DNA from: Desulfitibacter sp. BRH_c19
GTDB taxonomy: Bacteria > Bacillota > DSM-16504 > Desulfitibacterales > Desulfitibacteraceae
Length of the DNA stretch: 64,000 nucleotides
Reading direction: 5' to 3'
NCBI GenBank assembly: GCA_001515945.1
Contig: LOER01000026.1
Location: 248,001 to 312,000 of the forward strand
Under the pieces are notes generated by a model, which was given only the letters and a program-made list of their open reading frames with translations, was not told the DNA's origin and did no database searches. The position numbers and the translations under genes are program-made. Position 1 is the first letter of the stretch. The number at the start of each line of letters is the position of its first letter. Below are positions 51,875 through 61,990 of this stretch, one piece after another.

Positions 51875-52651
51875 ATGTCAAGAGCTCCAAGAAAGAGGAG
51901 TAAATCAGGCATATATCATGTTATGTTGAGAGGACTTGATAGAAGAAATATTTTTCTAGACAAAGAGGATATGGAAAGATTTCTAATGATTCTACTCAAA
52001 GTGAAGGAAACAGGTGCATTCGAGTTTTATGGATATTGCTTAATGGATAACCATGTTCATTTACTTGTGAAGGAACATGAGGAGATCGGTAAAGGCATCA
52101 AGAGGATAACAGTAAGCTATGTGCAATGGCATAATAATAAGTATGACAGGACAGGGCATCTTTTTCAGAACAGATATAAAAGTGAACCTGTAGAAAATGA
52201 AGGCAGCCTATTTGCAGTACTAAGGTACATACATCAGAATCCCCTAAAGGCCAAAATGGTGAAAAATTTTGAACAATACCAATGGAGCAGCTTTCATGAC
52301 TATACACTTGTTTATGAAGGGGAAAAAACAAATCTTGATGCTGAACTAATCACAAGTTATTTCACTACAAAAGAAAGTTTTATTTCATATATGAATGAAA
52401 TAGTTGATCAGGAATTTATAGATTATGAGGACAAAAGAAAATGCACGGACGTAGAAATAATGAAGATGATTAATAAGATAACACACTTGGAGTCCATAAT
52501 AAAATTACCGAAAAAAGAACGGGATAGTATTATAAATAAAATATACCATGATTCAGGTGCCAGCATAAGGCAGTTAAGTAGAGTAATAGGCTTAGGGCGA
52601 AGTGTAGTAGAAAAAGCCACAAAAAAGGTGACAGACGAAACGTCCCCATGA
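51875..52651 (+). mobile_element. REP-associated tyrosine transposase (RAYT 2)
   Basis: A 258-residue Y1/HUH transposase. HUH histidines are in CLMDNHVHLLV, and the Tyr region reads VSYVQWHNNKYDRTGHLFQNRYKSE, with RYIHQNPLKAKM after it. ATG 51875 follows AGGGGTGAT, and GGTATAAT lies upstream as for RAYT 1. The last codons and the TGA stop are provided by an inverted REP-B copy, so the protein ends VTDETSP. It lies between inverted REP-B sequences. Confidence 0.9.
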
Positions 52652-52655
52652 CACC
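52627..52655. repeat. REP-B sequence, copy 4 (inverted, overlaps the RAYT 2 stop)
   Basis: GGTGACAGACGAAACGTCCCC followed by ATGACACC; the AAACGTCCCC core is the complement of GGGGACGTTT. Confidence 0.75.
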
Positions 52656-52774
52656 ATCCCAAACGGCTTGACGATTTTGCAATTTTTATTATGTGTTTCT
52701 AAGAAGGATTTTGTTGGAAAATGCTGAAATATGTAGTAACAAAAGTGTGATTGTTGCTACTAGGAGGTCATGGT

Positions 52775-54760
52775 GTGGTTCGATTGTCCAGTAAAGAAAA
52801 AGAAAGGCTTTTTGCTACTTTTCCAGAGCAAAATCCTAATCCTGTGTTTTGTGTTGCAATTGATGGTGCAATTTTATATAGCAATAATGCGTGCAAAGAG
52901 ATATGTATAAATGTGTACTCTGAGTTGGATGCCCCACTAATGGAAGCTATTATTACTGTTATTAAGGGAAAAGGTGTAAAAAACAACTTGGAGTTTACCA
53001 TTGGTGAAAAAATCTATGCATTTACTGTGGTACCCATATCGGAAACTAATGTTGCTTTTGTTTATGGTAGTGACATTTCTAAACACAGAGAAGCTCAAGC
53101 AAACCTAAAGCAGCTAACAAAAATCATAGATGAAAGTATCAACATCGTGTTTATTACAGACTACGATGGTTTAATTGAGTATGTAAATACAACCTTTGAA
53201 AAAATAACGGGTTTTAAAAAGGAAGAATGTATTGGTGCAAACCCACGTTTTTTAGCCTCAGGGGATCGAACTTTGGCAGAATACAAGATCTTTTGGGATG
53301 AAATTAAACTAGGTAAAACCTGGCGGGGCATCTTTAAAAATAAAACAAAGGATGGAAAGTTCTACTGGGCAAATGGGTTTGTTTCCCCTATTAGAGATGA
53401 AAACGGTATAATTACAAATTTCCTGGCTATTCAAGAAGATATAACAAATAAAATAGTGACAGAAGAGCGCCTAAACTATTTATCGAACTATGATGAAACT
53501 ACAGGTTTAATTAACCGGGCCACATTTATTGAACTCCTGGATAGATACCTAGCAAGTTGCAATGGGAAAAGTGCAGCTATGCTTCTGATAAATATAGATG
53601 GATTCAAACTTATTAACGATTCCTTTGGCTCTAATGCAGGTGATGATTTCTTAAAAAGCTTTGCAGAATTTCTTACTACTAAAGTGAATGAGATAGATAT
53701 TGTATTCGGCTCCAAAGAGAAATCCATTGTAGGTAGGCTGGGAGGAGATGATTTTGCTGTATTATTACCTTCGCGCTATGAAAAGGAAAGTATTTGTGCT
53801 GCCGAAAGTATACGCAAGGCTGTTGAGGGACATCGTTTTTTAAATGGGAGCCTTAGAACAACGGCAAGCATTGGTATTACCTTATACCCAAACCACGGAA
53901 AAACCAGTAGAGAGTTGTTTGCACAGTGTAATGACGCTATTATCCACGCAAAGGAGCTGGGGCAGAACCGTTATTTTATCTACAGCAAGGGAGACACATA
54001 TCTAGACCAGGTCTATTCTACCATTAAAGAAAAGGGACGTATCCTTACAGCATTAGAGGAAGACCGAATTCTACCATGGTTCCAGCCTATTCTAAATTTG
54101 CGTTCTGGAGAAATAAATCATTATGAAGCCCTTGCCAGACTTTTGGAAAATGATGGTACAGTAGTACCACCAAACCACTTTATACCAACTGCTGAGAGGT
54201 ATGGACTCATTTCCAGTATCGATCGAATTATAACTAAAAAGAGCCTAGATATGCAGTCAAAGCTTAAAGAAAAGGGTAGAAAGATCTCATTTAGCATGAA
54301 CCTTTCTGCAAAGCATTTGGCTGATGAGCATATGCTAGACTTTCTTCAAGAAACAATCAGTAAAACAAAAGCGGACTATAATAGTGTTGTATTTGAACTC
54401 ACCGAAACAGCAGCGATTCAAAATATGAGTCGTGCCATATATTTTGTGAAAGCATTAAAGGAAATGGGTTGTAAATTCTCTCTTGATGACTTTGGTGTAG
54501 GCTATACCTCCTTTGCCCAGCTTATTGAAATGGAGGTTGATTTCTTAAAAATTGATGGCTCATTTGTGCGTCACTTACCAGATAGTAAAAGGAATAGGAT
54601 ACTGGTAAAAACCATAGCCGAGATGGCTCAAGGTTTAGGAATTCAGACCATCGCAGAATTTGTGGATAGAGAAGAGACGCTTCAAATAGTAAAGGAAATT
54701 GGGATAGACTATGCCCAGGGTTATTTAATTGGAAAACCTTCACCCTTTCTTGTAGACTGA
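52775..54760 (+). CDS. PAS-PAS-GGDEF-EAL cyclic-di-GMP protein
   Basis: A 661-residue cytoplasmic signalling protein: an N-terminal PAS-like domain (about 10-100), a canonical PAS/PAC domain (about 115-230; VFITDYDGLIEYVNTTFEKITGF), GGDEF (about 240-405) and EAL (about 420-655). The cyclase signature is GGDDF (323-327) rather than GGDEF; the EAL motif (451), ETAAIQN, DDFGVGYTSF and LKIDGSFV are intact, so phosphodiesterase activity is well supported and cyclase activity less so. GTG 52775 follows GGAGG. No membrane segment. Confidence 0.9.
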   Translation: MVRLSSKEKERLFATFPEQNPNPVFCVAIDGAILYSNNACKEICINVYSELDAPLMEAIITVIKGKGVKNNLEFTIGEKIYAFTVVPISETNVAFVYGSDISKHREAQANLKQLTKIIDESINIVFITDYDGLIEYVNTTFEKITGFKKEECIGANPRFLASGDRTLAEYKIFWDEIKLGKTWRGIFKNKTKDGKFYWANGFVSPIRDENGIITNFLAIQEDITNKIVTEERLNYLSNYDETTGLINRATFIELLDRYLASCNGKSAAMLLINIDGFKLINDSFGSNAGDDFLKSFAEFLTTKVNEIDIVFGSKEKSIVGRLGGDDFAVLLPSRYEKESICAAESIRKAVEGHRFLNGSLRTTASIGITLYPNHGKTSRELFAQCNDAIIHAKELGQNRYFIYSKGDTYLDQVYSTIKEKGRILTALEEDRILPWFQPILNLRSGEINHYEALARLLENDGTVVPPNHFIPTAERYGLISSIDRIITKKSLDMQSKLKEKGRKISFSMNLSAKHLADEHMLDFLQETISKTKADYNSVVFELTETAAIQNMSRAIYFVKALKEMGCKFSLDDFGVGYTSFAQLIEMEVDFLKIDGSFVRHLPDSKRNRILVKTIAEMAQGLGIQTIAEFVDREETLQIVKEIGIDYAQGYLIGKPSPFLVD

Positions 54761-54987
54761 AAAAGTAGCAAAATAGTATATACCATCCATGTATTTTGCA
54801 AAATTACACGGCAGCAATCAAACGTCTCTGGTTATATAGAGAAGTAACTAGAGGTAAAATGGTATAGGCATTGGTAGTGTTAGCTCATGGATAAAAACTC
54901 TATGTAGCATTAGGCAGGAATTTTAGGGTACAAATGTGGAAGGTTATTTAGGTATAGTGTAAAGGATTTTATAGGAGGCAACGGATA

Positions 54988-55635
54988 TTGTCAAGGCAAA
55001 ATGAGAAGGTCATAAAGCTACCAAGATTAGGTTTATTAACTCCCACAATGGATTCAACATTACTAAAGATTATGGAGGAGTCTGGGGAATTAGCCCGGGC
55101 TGTTTTGTTGTTTTTAGAATGTGCAGAAGTAGAAAAAGAGCAATGGCTCATTCCCGTAGCTGAAGAATTATTAGACGTTGCTCAAACGTGTGTCACAATG
55201 ATATTTGTCCTGGAAGATATCTATGAAATTGATCCAGGGGAAATGATTGGCATCCATCTGGACAAGCTTAATAAAAAAGGATATCCATATGATCCAAATA
55301 TAAGGTACTATGTACAATCTAGTGGCCAGTACAAATACCTAAACCTGCCACGGCTGCAGATTCCTCAGGTTACCTTATTAAAAACCGTTTGCAAGATACA
55401 AGAGGAAATTGGCGAGCTTACCCAGGTCTTGGGCAAGAACGCAGGAAAAAGTGGAGAGAAAACAAAAAACCTTGATGCTGCCGGCCTACTTAAAGACAGC
55501 ACATTGGAACTTTTGGACATAGCCCAGTGCTGCTTTACAATGCTTTATATGCTGGAGGATAAGTATCAGATGGATATGGATAGTGTTTTATCCAAACATT
55601 TGGAAAAACTAAAAGCCAAAGGCTATTGCTCATGA
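54988..55635 (+). CDS. Tandem MazG-like nucleotide pyrophosphohydrolase
   Basis: A 215-residue protein made of two similar MazG-like halves. Half 1 (about 20-95) has KIMEESGELAR and EELLDVAQTC; half 2 (about 130-210) has KIQEEIGELTQ and LELLDIAQCC; each is followed by a YEID/YQMD...HLxKLxxKGY ending. These acidic residues bind Mg2+ in all-alpha NTP pyrophosphohydrolases. The duplication makes an intramolecular dimer likely. TTG 54988 follows GGAGG. Substrate unknown. Confidence 0.75.
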   Translation: MSRQNEKVIKLPRLGLLTPTMDSTLLKIMEESGELARAVLLFLECAEVEKEQWLIPVAEELLDVAQTCVTMIFVLEDIYEIDPGEMIGIHLDKLNKKGYPYDPNIRYYVQSSGQYKYLNLPRLQIPQVTLLKTVCKIQEEIGELTQVLGKNAGKSGEKTKNLDAAGLLKDSTLELLDIAQCCFTMLYMLEDKYQMDMDSVLSKHLEKLKAKGYCS

Positions 55636-55637
55636 TA

Positions 55638-55748
55638 CAGAATATAGGAGACAGAATACAGAATTCAGAAGGTTAGGGTCTAGCTTTTAGGCTTTTATTC
55701 GGGCTACTGTCCCCTGACTACTGCTCTCCTGACTACTGAATTCTGCAC
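55638..55748. repeat. Heptanucleotide arrays in inverted pair, copy H4
   Basis: The left arm has GACAGAATACAGAATTCAGAA and the right arm CTACTGTC/CCCTGAC/CTGACTACTGAA/TTCTG units. CAGAATTCAG pairs with CTGAATTCTG. It fills the gap between the MazG-like gene and wecB. Confidence 0.7.
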
Positions 55749-55772
55749 TTCTTAAAGAAAAGGATGAAGCTA

Positions 55773-56879
55773 ATGATAAAAGTAATAAGTGTTTTTGGAA
55801 CTAGGCCAGAAGCCATAAAAATGGCACCCCTGGTAAAAAAACTTTCCGTGGAAGAAAACATCCAAAGCAAAGTTATAGTGACTGCCCAGCATAGAGAGAT
55901 GCTAGATCAGGTCTTAGAACTTTTTGAGATAAAACCAGACTATGATCTGGACATTATGAAGCAGGGTCAGACGCTGACTGGAGTAACCACAAGAGTCTTA
56001 AATGGCTTAGAGGAAATCTTTGCGACAGAAAAACCAGATATTGTCCTGGTTCATGGTGATACCACTACTACTTTTACTGCAGCACTAGCAGCATTTTATC
56101 AAAAGATAGCTGTAGGTCATGTGGAAGCTGGCCTAAGGACTTTTAATAAATACTCCCCCTATCCAGAGGAAATGAACAGAAGACTTACAGGGTCAATTAC
56201 AGATCTGCATTTTGCACCTACAGATACCTCAATGGATAATTTGCTAGGGGAAAATATTTTAAGGGAAAAAATTAGCGTAACTGGAAATACTGTAATTGAT
56301 GCTCTTTTAGATACTGTAGAAAAGACTTTTCCTATGGAAACCATACTTCCAGATATAGATTGGAACAAAAGGATTATTTTGCTGACTGCTCACCGTAGGG
56401 AAAACTGGGGTGAACCCCTAAAAAACATATTTTTGGCTGCAAAAGAAATAGTTACTGATTTTCCAGATACAGAACTAATATTTCCTGTGCATAAAAATCC
56501 TAAAGTGTCACAATTAGCACATGAGCTATTGGGCGATATGAATAGAATCCATCTTATTGGACCTTTGGATTATTTACCATTTGTTAAGCTTATGAGTAGA
56601 AGCCACCTTGTATTGACTGATTCAGGAGGTATGCAGGAGGAAGCTCCTTCATTAGGCAAACCTGTTTTAGTATTAAGAGAAACAACAGAAAGACCAGAAG
56701 CAGTACAAGCAGGCACAGTAAAAATGGTGGGAACAGCTAAGGACGATGTTTATCAGGCAGCTGCAGATCTTCTAAAAAATGATCAAGCATACAAGGAGAT
56801 GGCCCATGCAGTTAACCCGTATGGTGATGGTAAAGCTAGCGATAGGATAATAGAAATTATTAAAAAGTATTTCAATTAA
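55773..56879 (+). CDS. wecB: UDP-N-acetylglucosamine 2-epimerase (non-hydrolysing)
   Basis: A 368-residue GT-B-fold enzyme making UDP-ManNAc for wall teichoic acid or other surface polymers. Signature blocks: FGTRPEAIKMAPL at the N terminus, VHGDTTTT, GHVEAGLRT, PEEMNRR, TAHRRENWG and DSGGMQEEAPSLG. ATG 55773 has AAAAGGA at good spacing; ATG 55764 abuts that site. It precedes the atp operon, as in many Firmicutes. Confidence 0.95.
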   Translation: MIKVISVFGTRPEAIKMAPLVKKLSVEENIQSKVIVTAQHREMLDQVLELFEIKPDYDLDIMKQGQTLTGVTTRVLNGLEEIFATEKPDIVLVHGDTTTTFTAALAAFYQKIAVGHVEAGLRTFNKYSPYPEEMNRRLTGSITDLHFAPTDTSMDNLLGENILREKISVTGNTVIDALLDTVEKTFPMETILPDIDWNKRIILLTAHRRENWGEPLKNIFLAAKEIVTDFPDTELIFPVHKNPKVSQLAHELLGDMNRIHLIGPLDYLPFVKLMSRSHLVLTDSGGMQEEAPSLGKPVLVLRETTERPEAVQAGTVKMVGTAKDDVYQAAADLLKNDQAYKEMAHAVNPYGDGKASDRIIEIIKKYFN

Positions 56880-57040
56880 ATATCGAAATTTACCAGAAAG
56901 AGAAAAATCTTATAAATTATTTAAGCAGGAGTTATCTAAAATTAAGAAGAATATAACTACTATGTGATAGTATTCACTTATCGCACCTATTAATTTAGAT
57001 TATGACAAATTCTAAAACATGAGAGTTTGGTTATTTTAAA

Positions 57041-57322
57041 ATGACAAAGAAAAAGAAGAATACCATGACAAATCTTCGTCTGGGACAGATTGCTATATCT
57101 CTAGGAATAAATTTTGCGCTTTGGAGTTTTGTTGGATATTTTCTAGGTAGCAATCTTGACACAAGGCTTGGAACAGAACCTTGGTTAATGATTACTGGTG
57201 TATTATCTGGTATAGGATTTACTTTTTACGGTTTTATCAAGGAAATTATGGTATTGGGAGACTTGGAAAAGCAGATTATTTCCAAAGAAAAAGGTAAAGA
57301 TGAGATAAAGGATGATAAATAG
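57041..57322 (+). CDS. atpZ: AtpZ-like ATP synthase accessory protein
   Basis: A 93-residue protein with a basic N terminus (KKKKN) and two helices; GYFLGSNLDTRLGTEPWLMITGVLSGI matches AtpZ (PF09527, ATPase gene 1). AtpZ with AtpI is implicated in c-ring assembly and divalent-cation transport. It opens the ATP synthase operon. The upstream ribosome-binding site is weak. The stop codon overlaps the next start by one base. Confidence 0.85.
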   Translation: MTKKKKNTMTNLRLGQIAISLGINFALWSFVGYFLGSNLDTRLGTEPWLMITGVLSGIGFTFYGFIKEIMVLGDLEKQIISKEKGKDEIKDDK

Positions 57323-57705
57323 TGAAGAATAAAACTATACCTTTTCACAAGGATAGAAGATTAAAGTTTATCATTATCCTGGCAGTAATAGTTTCTTCAC
57401 TAATATATTTATTTGGAATGAATGAACTGGCTGTAGGGGTGTTGGTAGGAACACCATTAGGTGTATTCAATTACTGGATGATGTGGGATGCAGTTCAAAA
57501 GGGTCAGACCCTAGAAAATAAGGAAGCAAACAAAATGTTTTTTGGTAGATCATTGATAAGATTGGTACTATCAATTATAGCCCTTATACTTGCATTACAG
57601 GTGGGAGTTTACTTTCTGTTAGGAGTTATGATTGGTCTGTTTTTACATCTAAGTACTTATTCAATTGATGTCTTAAATATACTAAGAGGTAAAAAGCTCC
57701 AGTAA
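57322..57705 (+). CDS. atpI: AtpI, ATP synthase assembly protein I
   Basis: A 127-residue four-helix protein of the AtpI family (PF03899): GVLVGTPLGVFNYWMMWDAVQ and the RLVLSIIALILALQVG helices. It chaperones c-ring assembly. GTG 57322 overlaps the atpZ stop codon. A 588-base gap containing a family C repeat separates it from atpB, unusual inside an atp operon. Confidence 0.8.
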   Translation: MKNKTIPFHKDRRLKFIIILAVIVSSLIYLFGMNELAVGVLVGTPLGVFNYWMMWDAVQKGQTLENKEANKMFFGRSLIRLVLSIIALILALQVGVYFLLGVMIGLFLHLSTYSIDVLNILRGKKLQ

Positions 57706-57822
57706 AATCAATTTGAAATAATCATTACTATATGCAATAATAGCTATAATTAATTTAGTATTTTTCGACGTGTATGAGGTTTTAGGTGATATGGCCATCA
57801 GGCTAGCAGATTATTCCATGAT

Positions 57823-58124
57823 GTTTATCCGATGGCTAACTACCACTAAGACTCCCACTCTTGCTTTGCACTGGTATTTCTACGTATTGTAAAGAACACA
57901 ATGCTAGAACTACTGGCGTAGGTGGGAGATAAGTGGTACTAAGCCCCTGGATAACGGTTTTCCCTAAAGGATTAGCTCAGCTACGCCAAACAAGTTGGCA
58001 AGTTTCGCTCTATAATATTCAGATGGAGTCATTCAGTGAAACTTAGTTCAGGTGACTTTCCCTGAACTCTAGTTGAACTAATCCTGTGGGAAACTCCACC
58101 TGAATAAAAAATCCTGTTTATCGT
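57823..58124. repeat. Structured intergenic repeat, family C, copy 5 (inside the atp operon)
   Basis: The longest copy, about 300 bases, between atpI and atpB. It begins GTTTATCCGATGGCTA and ends ATCCTGTTTAT. Stems include TACCACT (57841-57847)/AGTGGTA (57932-57938), CTCCCAC/GTGGGAG, CTACG/CGTAG, GGATTAG (57969-57975)/CTAATCC (58078-58084), GCCAA/TTGGC, AGTTCAGG/CCTGAACT and TTCAGATGGAGT/ACTCCACCTGAA. The other 280 bases of the gap are AT-rich, and I see no gene in them. Confidence 0.8.
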
Positions 58125-58293
58125 AATCATAGTAAATTACTATTTAGTTTGGAAGTTTTAAGGCATTTTGTGCAGGAAAGTCTAAAAAAACATTGAAATA
58201 TATAGATTGGAATATAGTGATGGTTTTAAATGTATTTTTATTTTTGCAATTTCAGGGTTGTGCAACACCTATTGGAAAGGGGTGATGAGAACA

Positions 58294-58986
58294 ATGGAAG
58301 AGAAAGCTAAAGCCCTGTCAGACATTATGCATCATATGGAACCACAGCATGTTTTTAATTTAGGACCTGTATCAATAGACACAACAGTTGTCAATCAATG
58401 GATAGCAATGCTCATTCTTTTTGGCCTTATTTATTGGATAACAAGAGGACTTAAATCTAGACCCCAAGGTAAAAAACAGGTGATAGCTGAATTTATGGTT
58501 CAATTCATCCAGGATTTACTAGAACCTGCATTGGGGAAAAAGGGTCGTAAATATATACCACTTGTTGGAACACTTTTCTTATTCATTTTGACAATGAACC
58601 TATTATGGTTTATTCCAGGATTGATGCCTCCGACAACAGATTTAAGTACCACATTTGGTCTAGCAATTACAACGATTATCACAATAAATTTGATTGGTGT
58701 TATCAATAATGGATTGAAGGGATATTTACATCATTTTGCCCAACCCTTTGCCGCATTAATGCCTCTAAATATTGTTGAAGAGGCAGTTAAACCAGTATCA
58801 TTGTCTTTGCGTCTATTCGGGAACATGTTTGGTGAGAAGGTGGTTGTGACAATTTTATTTATACTGTTACCTGTGCTTATTCCAGTTCCAGTAATGCTAT
58901 TAGGTGTATTAATGGGTGTTATCCAAGCATTTGTATTCACATTGCTTACTGTAACCTATTTGACAACATCTATTAAAGGGCATTAA
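58294..58986 (+). CDS. atpB: ATP synthase subunit a
   Basis: A 230-residue membrane stator subunit forming the ion half-channels. The essential Arg is in SLSLRLFGNMFGE; GHxx-type start MEEKAKALSDIM leads into five helices. ATG 58294 with AAAGGGGTG upstream is chosen; ATG 58285 is too close to it and the 58207 start adds a non-homologous hydrophobic stretch. Confidence 0.94.
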   Translation: MEEKAKALSDIMHHMEPQHVFNLGPVSIDTTVVNQWIAMLILFGLIYWITRGLKSRPQGKKQVIAEFMVQFIQDLLEPALGKKGRKYIPLVGTLFLFILTMNLLWFIPGLMPPTTDLSTTFGLAITTIITINLIGVINNGLKGYLHHFAQPFAALMPLNIVEEAVKPVSLSLRLFGNMFGEKVVVTILFILLPVLIPVPVMLLGVLMGVIQAFVFTLLTVTYLTTSIKGH

Positions 58987-59038
58987 ACCATTATAAAGAT
59001 TTTTTTAGTTTTTAATTATTGAAAGGAGGGAAACAACT

Positions 59039-59263
59039 ATGGAATCTATAGCTTATATTGGTGTTGGTCTTGCAATTGGTTTAGCAGCACTAGGATCTGC
59101 TCTTGGACAAGGTAGAGCAACTGCAGGTGCTATGGAGGGTATTGCTCGTCAGCCAGAAGCATCAGGCGAGATTAGAACTACACTATTGATTGCATTAGCA
59201 TTTATGGAAGCTTTAACATTATTCTCTTTCGTTATCGCCATTCTAATGTGGACTAAGATTTAA
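59039..59263 (+). CDS. atpE: ATP synthase subunit c
   Basis: A 74-residue hairpin of two helices joined by the polar loop ARQPEASGE. The ion-binding Glu is residue 57 in [10 protein letters not shown]. Gln24 (LGQGRATAG) occupies the position of the Na+-ligand Gln in Na+-type c subunits, but Ala follows the Glu instead of Ser/Thr, so ion specificity is ambiguous and protons are somewhat more likely. ATG 59039 follows AAAGGAGGG. Confidence 0.95.
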   Translation: MESIAYIGVGLAIGLAALGSALGQGRATAGAMEGIARQPEASGEIRTTLLIALAFMEALTLFSFVIAILMWTKI

Positions 59264-59300
59264 GTGTATTTCAACTCTGATGAATTAATAATAATATTTA

Positions 59301-59339
59301 GGGCGAATGGAAGTCATAAAATCATGGCAACATTCGCCC
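59301..59339 (+). promoter_or_regulatory. Hairpin between atpE and atpF
   Basis: GGGCGAATG and CATTCGCCC form a nine-pair stem with a 21-base loop, without a T tract. It may stabilise the upstream atpBE message and so help the high c-subunit yield. Confidence 0.55.
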
Positions 59340-59374
59340 ACCTACTATTTAGGCAAGAGAGGGGGTAACCTCCA

Positions 59375-59860
59375 GTGCATTTTGATTTTTGGACAGTAGT
59401 ATTAACAGCTATTAACGTTGGTGTCGTCATATATGTATTAAAACTTTTATTGTTTGGCCCTGTGGGCAAGATCTTGCAAGAAAGAGAAGAAACTATCGAA
59501 TCATCTCTTTCCAGAGCTGCAGATGCCCAAAAGGAAGCCCAAGAGTTACTAGAAAAATACCAGGTGCAAATGAGCGAGTCTAAAAAAGAGGCACAAACAA
59601 TTATAGAACGAGCTAACAAAGTTGGGGCTCAAACTAGAGAAGAAATCATCAAAGAGGCACAAGTAGAAGCTGCAAAAACCCTTGAAAAGGCAAAAAGAGA
59701 AATACAAGGGGAAAAAGCAAAAGCCTTGGAACAAATTCGCACTGAAGCAGCTGTCTTAGCAGTAATGGCTGCGGGTAAAGTTATCAACAAACAGTTAGAT
59801 CCGAAACAACATCAAGAGTTGGTTCAAGACTATATTAATGAGGTAGGCGAGGTTCAATGA
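59375..59860 (+). CDS. atpF: ATP synthase subunit b
   Basis: A 161-residue peripheral-stalk subunit: one N-terminal helix (about 8-26) then a long charged coiled coil (EREETIESSLSRAADAQKEA...). GTG 59375 follows GAGGGGGTAA. It overlaps atpH by four bases. Confidence 0.93.
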   Translation: MHFDFWTVVLTAINVGVVIYVLKLLLFGPVGKILQEREETIESSLSRAADAQKEAQELLEKYQVQMSESKKEAQTIIERANKVGAQTREEIIKEAQVEAAKTLEKAKREIQGEKAKALEQIRTEAAVLAVMAAGKVINKQLDPKQHQELVQDYINEVGEVQ

Positions 59861-60405
59861 GTAATTTAGCCGTAGCGAAAAGATATGGCCAGGCACTCTT
59901 TGAGTTAGCTTCTGAAAAAAATATCCTCGATCAGCTTGAAAAGGAACTAACTGAGGTAATGCAAGTAATAGAAGAAAGCGATGAGCTGAAAAAAGTAGTT
60001 GAACACCAGCTCATGAATGCAGAGCTGAAGCAAGAAATTTTCCGTAAGATTTATTCAGACAATATATCTTCGACAACATTGAATTTTCTATTGTTGATAT
60101 TACACAAGCGCAGAGAAATAGCTTTGGGGCAGATTGTCAACCAATTCATAAATCTAGCTAATGAAGCAAAGGGAATAGTAAAAGCACAAGTAAAATCTGC
60201 TACCTTGCTTTCCCCAGAACACCTTGAAGAACTTCGTGAAAGCCTTGTAAAAATGACAGGCAAAAATATTTTACTCGAAGTTACCATAGATGAAAAGCTG
60301 ATGGGTGGAGTAGTTGTAAGAATTGGAGATAGAATAATTGATGGTAGTGTTTCCACAAAGCTAAAAATGCTTGAAAAACATCTCAAAAGTGTTGGCCTTG
60401 ACTAA
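59857..60405 (+). CDS. atpH: ATP synthase subunit delta
   Basis: A 182-residue peripheral-stalk cap. AVAKRYGQALFELASEK at the N terminus and the C-terminal block GGVVVRIGDRIIDGSVSTKLKML are the family signatures. ATG 59857 overlaps atpF. Confidence 0.94.
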   Translation: MSNLAVAKRYGQALFELASEKNILDQLEKELTEVMQVIEESDELKKVVEHQLMNAELKQEIFRKIYSDNISSTTLNFLLLILHKRREIALGQIVNQFINLANEAKGIVKAQVKSATLLSPEHLEELRESLVKMTGKNILLEVTIDEKLMGGVVVRIGDRIIDGSVSTKLKMLEKHLKSVGLD

Positions 60406-61953
<1,548 letters not shown>

Positions 61954-61955
61954 AC

Positions 61956-61990
61956 TTCTGACTTCCGACTTCTGACCTCGGACTTCAGCT
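61956..61990 (+). repeat. Heptanucleotide tandem array, copy H5 (between atpA and atpG)
   Basis: Five seven-base units (TTCTGAC, TTCCGAC, TTCTGAC, CTCGGAC, TTCAGCT) starting three bases after the atpA stop codon. Confidence 0.8.

Noticed and set aside
3839-58124. CRISPR array
   Set aside because: The repeats are dispersed singletons separated by genes, with no regular spacers and no cas genes.
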